DNA of 33,879 bases from Chloroflexota bacterium (lineage in GTDB: Bacteria > Chloroflexota > Dehalococcoidia > UBA2979). Both the position numbers and the translations under genes were made by a program. The DNA lies in contig JAPONQ010000036.1 in the NCBI GenBank assembly GCA_026713865.1, forward strand, positions 1 through 33,879, given 5' to 3'. Every line of letters begins with the position of its first letter. Position 1 is the first letter of the stretch. Shown one piece after another: positions 15,575 to 23,720 of this stretch. Below the pieces are notes generated by a model. That model was not told where the DNA came from, ran no database searches, and was given only the letters and a program-made list of their open reading frames with translations.

Positions 15575-16141
15575 ATGTACCACTCTCCGGCGGCGCTGAT
15601 GACGCGGGTGGGGGCGGCGCGCCTCGTCCTCGGCTGCTTGGGCGTGGCGCTGGCGCTGCTGCTGGCCACGCTCGGCGTCGCCCTCTACCGGGGCGTCGGC
15701 GACTCCCCCCTCGGGGCGAGCGACGCCGCCTTCCGCCTCGCACCCGACTTCACCGCCGAGACCCTGGACGGGACGACGTTCCGGCTCGGGCAGCACGAGG
15801 GGAGCCCCCTCTTCCTCTACTTCTGGGCGTCGTGGTGCGCCCCCTGCGAGCGCGAAGCGCCGCTGATCGAGCGGCTCTGGCGCGAATACGAGGCGCGGGG
15901 CTACACCTTCGTCGCCGTGAACGTGATGGATAACCGCGACGACGCCGTCGCCTTCGCCCGCCGCCACGGCCTGAGCTTCCCCGTCGTGAGCGGGGGCGAT
16001 GTCTATCTCGACTACGGCGTCGTCGCCCTGCCGGAGGCCTTCTTCGTGCTGCCGGGGCTCCGCCTCTCCGGCAAGTACATCGGAGAGCTGCGGGAGGAGG
16101 ACTTCCGTGCGATGCTGGATGCTCTGGCGGAGGGGACCTGA
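15575..16141 (+). CDS. ccmG: TlpA/CcmG-type thioredoxin, membrane-anchored
   Basis: 188 aa: one N-terminal membrane anchor (about 15-37), then a periplasm-facing (extracytoplasmic) thioredoxin fold with the redox motif WCAPC (Cys88, Cys91) in FWASWCAPCEREAP. The cis-Pro region is ALPEAFFV. As first gene of the ccm operon it is most simply the reductant of apocytochrome cysteines with CcmH. The adjacent divergent CuA subunit leaves open a TlpA-like role in reducing the CuA cysteines, or both. The start could be 15575 or 15599, and neither has a ribosome-binding site. The ccmE start lies 2 nt after its stop. Confidence 0.9.
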   Translation: MYHSPAALMTRVGAARLVLGCLGVALALLLATLGVALYRGVGDSPLGASDAAFRLAPDFTAETLDGTTFRLGQHEGSPLFLYFWASWCAPCEREAPLIERLWREYEARGYTFVAVNVMDNRDDAVAFARRHGLSFPVVSGGDVYLDYGVVALPEAFFVLPGLRLSGKYIGELREEDFRAMLDALAEGT

Positions 16142-16143
16142 GG

Positions 16144-16617
16144 ATGCGCCGGCTGACTGACGGGCTCCGACCCCACCGCCTCTCCCGTCGCGGGCGGCTG
16201 GTCGCGCTCTTCCTCGTCACCACGATCGCGATCGGGACCCTCGCCGCCGTCGCAGCCTCCTCCTCTCTCTCCTACTACGTCACGCCGGAGGAGTTCGCCC
16301 AGGAGATCGACCCCGAGGGCGGCCGCTGGCGCGTCGGCGGGCGTGTCGTGCCGGGAACGATCGTCCAGACCGCGGGCCAGCCCATCGCCTTCGAGATCCA
16401 GGGCGAGCAGGGGGAGCGGATGGCGATCTCCTACGACGGTGTCGTCCCCGGGCTCTTCGGGCCGCGCACGTTCGTCGTCGTCGAGGGGGTGGCCGCGGGC
16501 GCGGCGCGCCTCGTCGCCTCCTCGGTCATCATCAAGCACGAGAACGAGTTCGTGACCGACGCGGCGGACACCGATGTCTTCGTCCCGGAGCGCTCCCCCT
16601 CGACCGGGTCGCCGTGA
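16144..16617 (+). CDS. ccmE: Cytochrome c maturation heme chaperone CcmE
   Basis: 157 aa. It has an N-terminal membrane anchor (about 18-40) and a small beta-barrel OB-fold domain with SYYVTPEEF, WRVGGRVVPGTIV and ISYDGVVPGLFG. The heme-binding segment is VIIKHENEF: His132 matches the covalent heme-binding His, but the partner Tyr four residues on (HxxxY) is Phe136. It carries heme from CcmABCD to CcmF/H. An aggag-type site lies in the end of ccmG. The 3' end overlaps ccmF by 4 nt (GTGA). The C-terminal tail is short and polar, as usual. Confidence 0.88.
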   Translation: MRRLTDGLRPHRLSRRGRLVALFLVTTIAIGTLAAVAASSSLSYYVTPEEFAQEIDPEGGRWRVGGRVVPGTIVQTAGQPIAFEIQGEQGERMAISYDGVVPGLFGPRTFVVVEGVAAGAARLVASSVIIKHENEFVTDAADTDVFVPERSPSTGSP

Positions 16618-18617
16618 ATCTCGCGGGGGCGCTGGGCGCCTCCGCACTCGTGGCGGCGCTCGCGGCAACCCTCTTCGCCCTCGGCGTCTCGACCTGGGGG
16701 GTCAGGCGGCGCCATCCGGGCGCCATCGCCGCCGGACGGCGGGCGCTCTACGCGACGGCGGCGCTGCTGACGCTGGCGATGGGGACGCTCGCCGCGGCGC
16801 TGCTCCGCGACGACTTCAGCCTTCTGTACGTCACCTCCGTCTCCTCCCGCGACATGGAGACGGCCTTCAAGTGGGCCGCCCTCTGGAGCGGGCAGCCCGG
16901 ATCGCTCCTGCTCTGGACCTGGCTGATAGCGCTCTCGCTCGCCGGCGTCGCCCGCCACCTGCAGCGTGCGCTGCCGTGGGCGCGCGGCCACGCGCAGGCC
17001 GTGGCCGGGGCGGTGCTCGCGGCGTTCCTCGGCCCCCTCGTCTTCCTCGCCTCTCCGTTCGAGGTGGCGGCCGTGACGCCGCCGGACGGCGTCGGCCTCA
17101 ACCCGCTCCTCGTGGACCGCGCGATGCTCATCCACCCGCCGATGCTCCTCGCCGGACTCACCTCGACCGTCGCGCCGTTCGCCATCGGCGCCGCGGCGCT
17201 GCTGGCCGGGCACGTCGACTCGAGCTGGGTCCGGGCGGCGAGACCCTGGGCCCTCGCCTCCTTCGTGGTGCTGGCGACCGGCAACGTGCTCGGCGGGTGG
17301 TGGGCCTACACGGTGCTGGGCTGGGGCGGCTACTGGGCGTGGGATCCCGTCGAGAACTCGGCGATACTCCCGCTGCTCCCGACCATCGCCCTCCTCCACG
17401 GCTTCGCCGTGCAGGAGCGGCGCGGGATGCTCCGGCTCTGGAACCTGGCGATGGCCGCGGCGGCCTTCTCGCTCGCGGTCTTCGGCACCTTCAACGTGAG
17501 AAGCGGCCTCGTCTCCTCCGTGCACTCCTTCGCGCAGTCCGAGATCGGACCCTACTTCCTGGGGCTCCTCGCCGTGGTGATCCTCGGGTCGGTGGCGCTC
17601 CTCGCCTGGCGCTCCCCGCGCCTCTCGGGGCCCCACGACTTCGAATCTCTGCTCTCCCGCGAGACCGGCCTCATCGTAAACAACTACCTGCTCACGGCCA
17701 TCGCACTCGTGATCCTGGGGGGGACACTCTTCCCGGTCGCCTCGGAGCTCATCCGCGGCGTCCGCGTCACCGTCTCCGAACCCTTCTACGACCAGACGGT
17801 GGGGCCGCTGCTCGCGGCGCTGCTGCTCGTCGCCGCCGGTGGGGTCCTGCTGCCGTGGCGGCGCGGCGCGGCGCGGTCGCTGCGGCGCCGCTTCGCCGCC
17901 CCCGCCGTGGTCCTCGCGGGCTCAGCCGCCGTGCTCTGGACCGCCGGCGTCCGCGATCCCTTCGCCCTCGGTGGAATCGTCTGCGCGGCCACGCTCGCCT
18001 CCGTCACGCTGCGCGAGTACTGGCTCGGCGCGCGCGGCGCGCGGCGGGCGCGCGGCCGCGGCGTCGCCTCGTGGCCGCTCGCCGTCGCCGCGCTCTTCCG
18101 CCGCGATCCGAGGCGCTACGGCGGCTACCTGGTCCATCTCGGGGCCGCGGTGATGGCGGTCGCCGTCGTCGCCTCGACGGCCTACCAGCAACAGGTGCGC
18201 GTCGCGATCGCGCCCGGCGAGTCGTTCGAAGCGGGGCGCTACACCCTGACCTACGAGCGCCTCGAGGGGCGGCCCGGTACCGCGAACGGCGTGGAGTCCG
18301 ACGCCGTCGCCACCGTCACCGTGCGCGAGGGCGGCCGCCTCCTCGGCGAGATGCAGCCGGGCCGACGCTTCTTCACGAACTTCCCCGACCAGCCGATGGG
18401 AATCGTCGCCGTCCGCAGCACCTGGCGGGAGGACCTCTACCTCTTCATCCAGGGCTGGGACGAAGACCTCGTCGCCGAGTTCCAGGCCTTCGTCAATCCG
18501 CTCGTGATCTGGCTCTGGACCGGCGCCGGACTGCTCGTGGCGGGGGGGCTGCTCGCTTTCGGCTGGCAACGCCCGCCGCCCCGGGGGGCCGCCGCGGGTG
18601 CAGCCGGACACGCCTGA
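16614..18617 (+). CDS. ccmF: Cytochrome c heme lyase subunit CcmF
   Basis: 667 aa, a normal length for CcmF. It is a polytopic membrane protein of the heme-handling family, with the tryptophan-rich WWD signature around residues 227-253 (GGWWAYTVLGWGGYWAWDP, then VENSAILPLL). Other features are the N-terminal FSLLYVTSVSSRDM segment, IHPPMLLAG with its His, and the FGTFNVRSGLVSSVHSF region with conserved His. A large extracytoplasmic C-terminal loop precedes the last helix. With CcmH it transfers heme from CcmE to the CxxCH cysteines of apocytochrome c. The GTG start at 16614 overlaps the ccmE stop. Confidence 0.96.
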   Translation: MNLAGALGASALVAALAATLFALGVSTWGVRRRHPGAIAAGRRALYATAALLTLAMGTLAAALLRDDFSLLYVTSVSSRDMETAFKWAALWSGQPGSLLLWTWLIALSLAGVARHLQRALPWARGHAQAVAGAVLAAFLGPLVFLASPFEVAAVTPPDGVGLNPLLVDRAMLIHPPMLLAGLTSTVAPFAIGAAALLAGHVDSSWVRAARPWALASFVVLATGNVLGGWWAYTVLGWGGYWAWDPVENSAILPLLPTIALLHGFAVQERRGMLRLWNLAMAAAAFSLAVFGTFNVRSGLVSSVHSFAQSEIGPYFLGLLAVVILGSVALLAWRSPRLSGPHDFESLLSRETGLIVNNYLLTAIALVILGGTLFPVASELIRGVRVTVSEPFYDQTVGPLLAALLLVAAGGVLLPWRRGAARSLRRRFAAPAVVLAGSAAVLWTAGVRDPFALGGIVCAATLASVTLREYWLGARGARRARGRGVASWPLAVAALFRRDPRRYGGYLVHLGAAVMAVAVVASTAYQQQVRVAIAPGESFEAGRYTLTYERLEGRPGTANGVESDAVATVTVREGGRLLGEMQPGRRFFTNFPDQPMGIVAVRSTWREDLYLFIQGWDEDLVAEFQAFVNPLVIWLWTGAGLLVAGGLLAFGWQRPPPRGAAAGAAGHA

Positions 18618-19083
18618 CGCCCCCGTGACGGAGCGCAGCAGGGCGGATCGCGCCCGCAGGGCGTGGGGGCCGGTTCTCCTGCTCGCCGCCCTGCTCCTGC
18701 TGGCAGCGGAGCTTGCGGGAGGCCCGCCCCCCGCGGCGGCTCAGGAGGTCGACGCCGAGCAGCAACTCGCCATCGAGCGACAGCTGCTCTGCCCGCAGTG
18801 CGTGAACGAGCGGCTCGATCAGTGCGCCCGCGCCATCTGCGAGGACATGCGCGCCATCATCCGGGAGCAGCTCGCCGCCGGCACGCCTCCCGATCAGATC
18901 ATCTTCTTCTTCCGCGCCCGCTACGGGGATCGCGTTCTCGCGCAGATCCCGCGGGAGGGCTTCAACCTGCTGCTCTTCGGCTGGGTGGCGGGATCGCTCG
19001 CGCTCGTCGCGCTCGGCGGCGGCCTCGCTCTCCGGCGGATGCGCCGCTCCGCTCGCCGGCACGCCGGCGCAGGGGAGGCCTAG
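18598..19083 (+). CDS. ccmH: CcmH/CycL-type apocytochrome thiol reductase
   Basis: 161 aa from GTG 18598 (a GTG at 18625 would give 152). A signal/anchor helix (about 23-48) is followed by a short helical-bundle domain with LLCPQC (Cys65, Cys68), then REQLAAGTPPDQIIFFFRARYGDRVL, a family hallmark given here in part, and a second helix (about 122-145). Cys76 and Cys81 form an additional pair after the active site. CcmH keeps the heme-site cysteines of apocytochrome reduced and presents them to CcmF. The first start overlaps ccmF by 20 nt and has a G-rich ribosome-binding stretch. The stop lies 1 nt before the next GTG. Confidence 0.9.
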   Translation: MQPDTPDAPVTERSRADRARRAWGPVLLLAALLLLAAELAGGPPPAAAQEVDAEQQLAIERQLLCPQCVNERLDQCARAICEDMRAIIREQLAAGTPPDQIIFFFRARYGDRVLAQIPREGFNLLLFGWVAGSLALVALGGGLALRRMRRSARRHAGAGEA

Positions 19084-19084
19084 C

Positions 19085-19372
19085 GTGGAGTGGGCGGTGC
19101 TCGCCCTGCTCGTGCTCGCGGCCGCCGCCTTCATCGCCCCGGCGCTGCGCGAGTCGGGCCGGGAGGGGCCCGGGCCGCAGGAGGCGGCCCGCCGGGCGCG
19201 TGAGGAGCGCCGACGGCTCCTGGAGCAGCTGCGCTCCATCGACGCCGACTTCGCGGCCGGACGGGTGAGCGGCGAGCAGCGGCTTGAGCGGCGGCGCGCG
19301 CTCGGCCCCCGGCTGCTGGCCACCTACCGGAATCCGGGCGCAGGCGCCTCCGCGCCGGAGGGGGAGCCGTGA
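19085..19372 (+). CDS. Short CcmI-like membrane protein without TPR domain
   Basis: 95 aa: one N-terminal helix (EWAVLALLVLAAAAFIAPAL) and a charged coiled-coil-like region (EEAARRAREERRR-like, then LLEQLRSIDADFAAGRVSGE). The L-x-x-L-x-x-I-D-x-D-F-x-x-G-R-x-S pattern matches the segment after the first helix in CcmI/CycH. The TPR domain that binds apocytochromes in full-length CcmI is absent. The start is GTG at 19085, directly after ccmH, and the stop overlaps the next start (GTGA). Operon position supports a role in the heme-lyase complex. Confidence 0.75.
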   Translation: MEWAVLALLVLAAAAFIAPALRESGREGPGPQEAARRAREERRRLLEQLRSIDADFAAGRVSGEQRLERRRALGPRLLATYRNPGAGASAPEGEP

Positions 19373-20433
19373 TCCGGATCCTCCCGGGCGCAGGGCGACG
19401 GCTCGTGCTCGGGGCCGTGCTGGGCGGGGCGCTCGTTGCCCTCCCGCAGGCGCTCCCCCCGCTCGAGGCGCAGTCGCCCGAGCGCGCGGGCGACGGCGTT
19501 CTCGGGCGCGTCGTCGTGGTCGTCGTCTCCGGAACGGCCGGGGAGGACCTCGCGGAGGCGATCGAGGTCGAACTCATCACCCTCGGCGAGGCCGCAAGCG
19601 TCGGCGTGGAGCGCGCCTCGGCGCCGGGCGGGCGCGCCGAGTTCTCGGTCCCCACCGACCCGATGCTGACCCACGTCCCGCGGGTGAGATATCAGGGCGT
19701 CCAGTACTTCGGCGACCCGGTGCTGCTCTCCCCCGAGCTCCCCGCCGCCGAGGTCTCGGTGCGCGTCTTCGAGAGGGCGCAGGAGCCCCCGCCGCTCTCG
19801 ATCCGCGAGACGACGGTGACGGTGCTCGCCCTCGACCGCGCGGCGGCGGAGCTGACGCTGGTGAGGGAGGATCTCGTCGAGAACCCCTCCGACCGCGTCT
19901 ACGTCGGCCCTCCCCCGTCCGGCGTGACGCTGCGCCTCCCGCTCCCCGAGCGAACCCTCGACGCCTCCGGTCTCAACGAGGAGGGGAGCTTCCAGCTCGG
20001 CTCCGGCACCCTCGATGCCTCGCTGCCCCTCCGCCCCGGCATCACCCCCGTCGTCACGACCTACCGCGTCGGCTACGATCCCGCCCGGGACGGGTACCGG
20101 CTGCGCGTGACCGCTCCCCTGCCGACCGCGCGCGTCGAGGTGCTCGTGCCCGATCGCTTCGTGGAGGAGCTCGCTCCGCTCGATGCCGCCGAGCACGGCC
20201 CGGCCGCACAGCTGGAGGGCGAGCTGGCGCTCGTGGCGAGGCGCGGGGAGGCGGCGCGCGCGGGGGAGGGAACGCTCGTGGAGCTCCGCGGCCTCGCCGG
20301 GAGCACGGCGTCCAACCCCCTCACCGACGGGCGGGGACCGTTCGCCGCGACCGCGCTCGCGCTCGTGCTGCTCCCGGCCGCGGCATGGGCCCTTCAACGG
20401 GCCGGCTCTCGCCGCGGGGTGCGGAAGCCGTGA
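19369..20433 (+). CDS. Exported membrane-anchored protein of unknown function inside the ccm operon
   Basis: 354 aa, not recognised as a named Ccm component. It has an N-terminal signal sequence (about 1-35, with hydrophobic LVLGAVLGGALVALPQAL), a large beta-rich extracytoplasmic region, and one C-terminal helix (about 325-343) followed by Arg-rich residues: a type I topology. The first half resembles a transthyretin/carboxypeptidase-regulatory-like beta sandwich (GRVVVVVVSGTAGEDL, VRYQGVQYFGDPVLL, VSVRVFER); a second, similar beta domain follows with TLRLPLPERTL. No cysteines or heme motif are evident. Start and stop both overlap neighbours (GTGA at each end), so it is translated with ccmI-like and ccmA. 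A chaperone or docking role in cytochrome maturation is inference. Confidence 0.8.
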   Translation: MIRILPGAGRRLVLGAVLGGALVALPQALPPLEAQSPERAGDGVLGRVVVVVVSGTAGEDLAEAIEVELITLGEAASVGVERASAPGGRAEFSVPTDPMLTHVPRVRYQGVQYFGDPVLLSPELPAAEVSVRVFERAQEPPPLSIRETTVTVLALDRAAAELTLVREDLVENPSDRVYVGPPPSGVTLRLPLPERTLDASGLNEEGSFQLGSGTLDASLPLRPGITPVVTTYRVGYDPARDGYRLRVTAPLPTARVEVLVPDRFVEELAPLDAAEHGPAAQLEGELALVARRGEAARAGEGTLVELRGLAGSTASNPLTDGRGPFAATALALVLLPAAAWALQRAGSRRGVRKP

Positions 20434-21155
20434 GCGGCGAGCGGTCGGTCGGGGCGAACGCCGTCGGCATCGAGGCCCGGGGCCTCACCAAGAGCTATCG
20501 GGGAGTGGCGGCCATCGACGGCATCAGCTTCTCCTTGCCGCCCGGATCGCGGACGGCGCTGCTCGGCGCCAACGGCGCGGGGAAGAGCACGCTGCTGCAC
20601 ACGCTCGCGACACTCGTCGCTCCCACCGGGGGGTCGGCCCTGCTGGGGGGCGAGGACGTGGCGGAGGCCCCGGCCCGGCTTCGCCGGCAGGTCGGCTTCA
20701 TGGGCCACGTGCCGATGCTCTACGAGGAGCTCACCCCCTCGGAGAACCTCCGCTTCTTCGCACGCCTCTACGACGTCGAGGACGGGGCGAAGCGTGCCGA
20801 CGAGTTGCTCCGGGCCGTGGGACTCTGGACGCGTCGCGATGAGCCGACCGCGGTGCTCTCTCGGGGGATGCACCAGCGCCTCGCGCTCGCCCGCGCCGTG
20901 CTCCACCGCCCGCGCGTGCTGCTGCTGGACGAGCCTGAGACCGGCCTCGATGCCGGCGGGATCGATCTCCTCGAGCGGCTCGCCCTCCGGGACGAGGGCG
21001 TGACCGTGCTCGCCGCCACGCACCGTGCGGAGCGCATCGGGCGCTGGGCGACCCGGCGTCTGGTGCTCGACCGCGGCCGCGTGGTGGGGGACGAGGAGAC
21101 GGCCGTCGCGGAGCGCGGCGTTGAGGGGGCCGGCGCGGCGGGGCGGGCGCGATGA
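20430..21155 (+). CDS. ccmA: Heme exporter ATP-binding protein CcmA
   Basis: 241-aa ABC ATPase. Walker A is GANGAGKS (46-53), the signature region is LSRGMHQRLALARA, Walker B is RVLLLDEP followed by ETGLD, and the switch His is in AATHRAER. In System I, CcmA with CcmB, CcmC and CcmD releases heme-loaded CcmE. The GTG at 20430 overlaps the preceding stop (GTGA). The frame is open far upstream, but that part is antisense-like shadow over the previous gene. The stop overlaps ccmB (ATGA). Confidence 0.93.
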   Translation: MSGERSVGANAVGIEARGLTKSYRGVAAIDGISFSLPPGSRTALLGANGAGKSTLLHTLATLVAPTGGSALLGGEDVAEAPARLRRQVGFMGHVPMLYEELTPSENLRFFARLYDVEDGAKRADELLRAVGLWTRRDEPTAVLSRGMHQRLALARAVLHRPRVLLLDEPETGLDAGGIDLLERLALRDEGVTVLAATHRAERIGRWATRRLVLDRGRVVGDEETAVAERGVEGAGAAGRAR

Positions 21156-21808
21156 AGGCCGCCCTGGCCGTGATGGAGAAGGACCTCCGGCTCGCCTGGC
21201 GCGATCGGGCGGGTTGGCTGACCGCGGGGAGCTTCGCCGCGATCTCGGTCCTGGTCTACTCCTTCGCGCTCGACCTCGCTGCGCGGGACGTACGACCGCT
21301 GCTCCCGGGTCTGCTCTGGGTGACCTTCCTCTTTGCCGGCATCATCTCCTCCGGCGCCTCCTTCCACGGGGAGGCGGAGCGCGGGACGCTCGACGCCCAG
21401 CTGCTCGCCCCGGTCCCCCGCACCGCCCTCTACGCGGGGAAACTCCTGGCCAATCTGGTCGGGCTCCTCGTCGTCGAAGTTGCCACTCTCGCGCTCGCCA
21501 CTATCCTGTTTGACGAGCCGCTCCTCACCCCCGAGCTCGGCGGAATACTGCTGGTGGGGACCGCGGGGTACGTCTCGCTCGTCACCGTGCTCGCGACGCT
21601 GGGGAGCCGCGTGCGGGCGCGCGTCGTGCTGATGCCGGTACTCGCGCTCCCCCTGCTCGTGCCGCTCCTGATCGCGGCGGTGCGCGCGACCGGAGCCGCG
21701 CTGGGGGAACCGGCCGGGGAGGCGCCGTGGCTACTCCTGCTGGCGGTCTTCACGGTGTGGTCGGCCGTCGGAAGCGCCCTCCTCTTCCCGCTGGCCGTCG
21801 AGCGATGA
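21152..21808 (+). CDS. ccmB: Heme exporter permease CcmB
   Basis: 218 aa with six hydrophobic helices and the family N-terminus (MEKDLRLAWRDR from residue 8). Typical CcmB features include FHGEAERGTLDAQLLAPV and the LFDEPLL segment between helices. It is the membrane partner of CcmA. The ATG overlaps the ccmA stop by 4 nt. The length is normal for the family. Confidence 0.92.
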   Translation: MKAALAVMEKDLRLAWRDRAGWLTAGSFAAISVLVYSFALDLAARDVRPLLPGLLWVTFLFAGIISSGASFHGEAERGTLDAQLLAPVPRTALYAGKLLANLVGLLVVEVATLALATILFDEPLLTPELGGILLVGTAGYVSLVTVLATLGSRVRARVVLMPVLALPLLVPLLIAAVRATGAALGEPAGEAPWLLLLAVFTVWSAVGSALLFPLAVER

Positions 21809-21830
21809 TGACGCGCGCGGCCGGGCCGCG

Positions 21831-22571
21831 ATGAGCCTCCTCGCCCGGCTCACATGGCGCGGGGCGCAGCGCGTCGCGGCGCTCCGCTGGGCGGTCTTGC
21901 CGCCGGTCGCCGGCGTGGCGATGTTCGTCCTCCTCGCCGGCGCCGTGATCGCGGCTCCGCGAGAGGCCGTGGAGGGGGAGGTGCAGCGCATCTTCTACAT
22001 CCACGTCCCCTCGGCCCTCGCCGCCTACCTCGGGGTCGGCGTCGCGTGCCTGGCGTCGGTGGCGCTGCTGTGGCGGCGCGACATGCGCTGGGACGCCATT
22101 GCGCGGGCGGGCGCGATGACCGGCGTTCTCTTCACCGGGCTCACGCTCGCGACCGGGATGATCTGGGGCAAGCCGATATGGGGCGTGTGGTGGACGTGGG
22201 ACGCGCGCCTCACCAGCACGCTGATTCTCTTCCTGCTCTACTCCGCCTACCTGCTCGCACGACAGCTCGCCGACGAGACCGACGAGCAGGCGGCGCGCTT
22301 CGCCGCCGTCTTCGCGATCGTCGCCTTCGTCGACATCCCGATCATCAACCTGTCGGTACGCTGGTGGCGCACGCTGCACCCGCAGCCGATCGTCTTCGAT
22401 CCCTTCGGCGAGCAGGCGCTCCCCGGATCGATGATGCTGGTGCTGGCGATCGGGATCCTCGCCGTGGGAGCGCTCGCGCTCTGGCTGATCGTGCTGCGGG
22501 CGGAGGCCGAGGGGCTCGCGCAGCGCACCGCGGTCGTTCGCCACCTCGTCGACCGCAGGGAGGCTCGCTGA
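21831..22571 (+). CDS. ccmC: Heme exporter protein CcmC
   Basis: 246 aa, six-helix heme-handling protein. The WWD signature is in WGKPIWGVWWTWDARLTS. The two axial-type histidines are in IFYIHVPSALAAY and RTLHPQPIVF. It delivers heme to CcmE together with CcmD. It starts 22 nt after ccmB. Its stop TGA shares its last base with the ccmD ATG (TGATG). Confidence 0.95.
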   Translation: MSLLARLTWRGAQRVAALRWAVLPPVAGVAMFVLLAGAVIAAPREAVEGEVQRIFYIHVPSALAAYLGVGVACLASVALLWRRDMRWDAIARAGAMTGVLFTGLTLATGMIWGKPIWGVWWTWDARLTSTLILFLLYSAYLLARQLADETDEQAARFAAVFAIVAFVDIPIINLSVRWWRTLHPQPIVFDPFGEQALPGSMMLVLAIGILAVGALALWLIVLRAEAEGLAQRTAVVRHLVDRREAR

Positions 22572-22759
22572 TGGATCACCTGGAGTTCCTGTTCGCGGGC
22601 TTCGCCGTGTTCTGGGCCGGCCTCCTCGTCTACCTGCTCTTCCTGCAGGCGCGGCTGCGGGGGCTCTCGCGCGAGATCGAGCGCCTCGAGGAGCGCCTCG
22701 GCGAGTCCGACCCCGACGGGGTTGCCGCCGACCGCGGCGAGGCCGGAGGCGACGGGTAG
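22571..22759 (+). CDS. ccmD: CcmD-like small membrane protein
   Basis: 62 aa. The ATG at 22571 overlaps the ccmC stop by one base. The product has one hydrophobic helix (FLFAGFAVFWAGLLVYLLFL, 6-25), followed by a basic, amphipathic helix (RLRGLSREIERLEERLGE) and an acidic tail. This matches the size, topology and position of CcmD, which holds the CcmABC-CcmE complex together. Sequence conservation in CcmD is weak, so position and topology carry the call. CtaA begins 2 nt after its stop. Confidence 0.82.
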   Translation: MDHLEFLFAGFAVFWAGLLVYLLFLQARLRGLSREIERLEERLGESDPDGVAADRGEAGGDG

Positions 22760-22760
22760 C

Positions 22761-23720
22761 GTGCTGGCGCGAAGCGGCTCCCGCCCCGGCGGCTACGCGC
22801 TGCTCGCCGTCGCGGCCGCGGTCTCGACGCTCGCCCTGATCGCGGTGGGCGGCGTGGTCCGCACGACCGAGTCCGGGCTCGGCTGCCCGGACTGGCCCCT
22901 CTGCCACGGGGGCCTGCTGCCGCCGCTGGAGCGAGCGGCGATCATCGAGTACGCACACCGCACCGCGGCCTCCGTGGTCGGGCTTCTCATTCTCTGGGTC
23001 GCGGCCTGGACGCTGTGGCGGCGCCGCGCCGACCGCGCTCTCGCGGTCCTCGCCCTCGCCTCCCTCCCGCTGCTCGCGGTGCAGGCATGGCTCGGGAAGG
23101 AGGCCGTCGAGCGCGAACTCCCCGCGCTGATCGTCACGCTTCATCTCGCGACCGGCCTGCTGCTCTTCGCGGTGGTGACGCTCCTGGCGGCACTCGCGTG
23201 GCTCGGGCCCCGGCGGCGCCGCATCCGCGAGCCCGCCCGCGAGCGCCTGACCCTGGTCTCGGCCTGGGCCTGCGCCGTCACCTTCGCCGTCCTGATCGCG
23301 GGCTCCTATCTGGTCGGCGAGGGGGCCGGGCCGGCCTGCACGGGATGGCCCGGCTGCCCGGAGGCGCCGATACCCTTCCTCGACGGGAGCCGCCTGCACG
23401 ACGCGCACTGGCTCCATCGCGTCACGGTCCTCCTCGGCGGGGGCGCGATCGCCGCCGTGGCCTGGTCCGCCACCGGGCTCGGCCGCGGCGCTGCGACCCT
23501 GCGGGGTGCCGCCGCGGCTCTGGTCGTCCTCTACCTCGCGCAGGTCGTGCTCGGCGCCGCGAATATCTGGACCGATCACTCCGCCGCCGTGCGTACCGCG
23601 CACCTGGCACTGGCCGCGGCGCTCTGGGGGCTGCTCGTGGCGATGGCCGTGGCGGGTCGCTTCGCCCCGGCGACCCCCGAGCAGGAGCGCGCAGTGGGGA
23701 GCGGAGCCTCCGGTGTCTAG
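22761..23720 (+). CDS. ctaA: Heme A synthase
   Basis: 319 aa from GTG 22761 (a TTG at 22722 in ccmD is possible but unlikely). Eight-helix CtaA/Cox15 protein that oxidises the C8 methyl of heme O to make heme A. First half: VGGVVRTTESGLGCPDWPLCHG with a cysteine pair (Cys42, Cys48), and EYAHR (Glu63, His66). Second half repeats the pattern: ACTGWPGC cysteine pair, HWLHR and TAHLALA. It therefore belongs to the cysteine-containing class. A ggaggcgacgg site lies in the end of ccmD. The stop overlaps the ctaB start by 8 nt. Confidence 0.92.
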   Translation: MLARSGSRPGGYALLAVAAAVSTLALIAVGGVVRTTESGLGCPDWPLCHGGLLPPLERAAIIEYAHRTAASVVGLLILWVAAWTLWRRRADRALAVLALASLPLLAVQAWLGKEAVERELPALIVTLHLATGLLLFAVVTLLAALAWLGPRRRRIREPARERLTLVSAWACAVTFAVLIAGSYLVGEGAGPACTGWPGCPEAPIPFLDGSRLHDAHWLHRVTVLLGGGAIAAVAWSATGLGRGAATLRGAAAALVVLYLAQVVLGAANIWTDHSAAVRTAHLALAAALWGLLVAMAVAGRFAPATPEQERAVGSGASGV

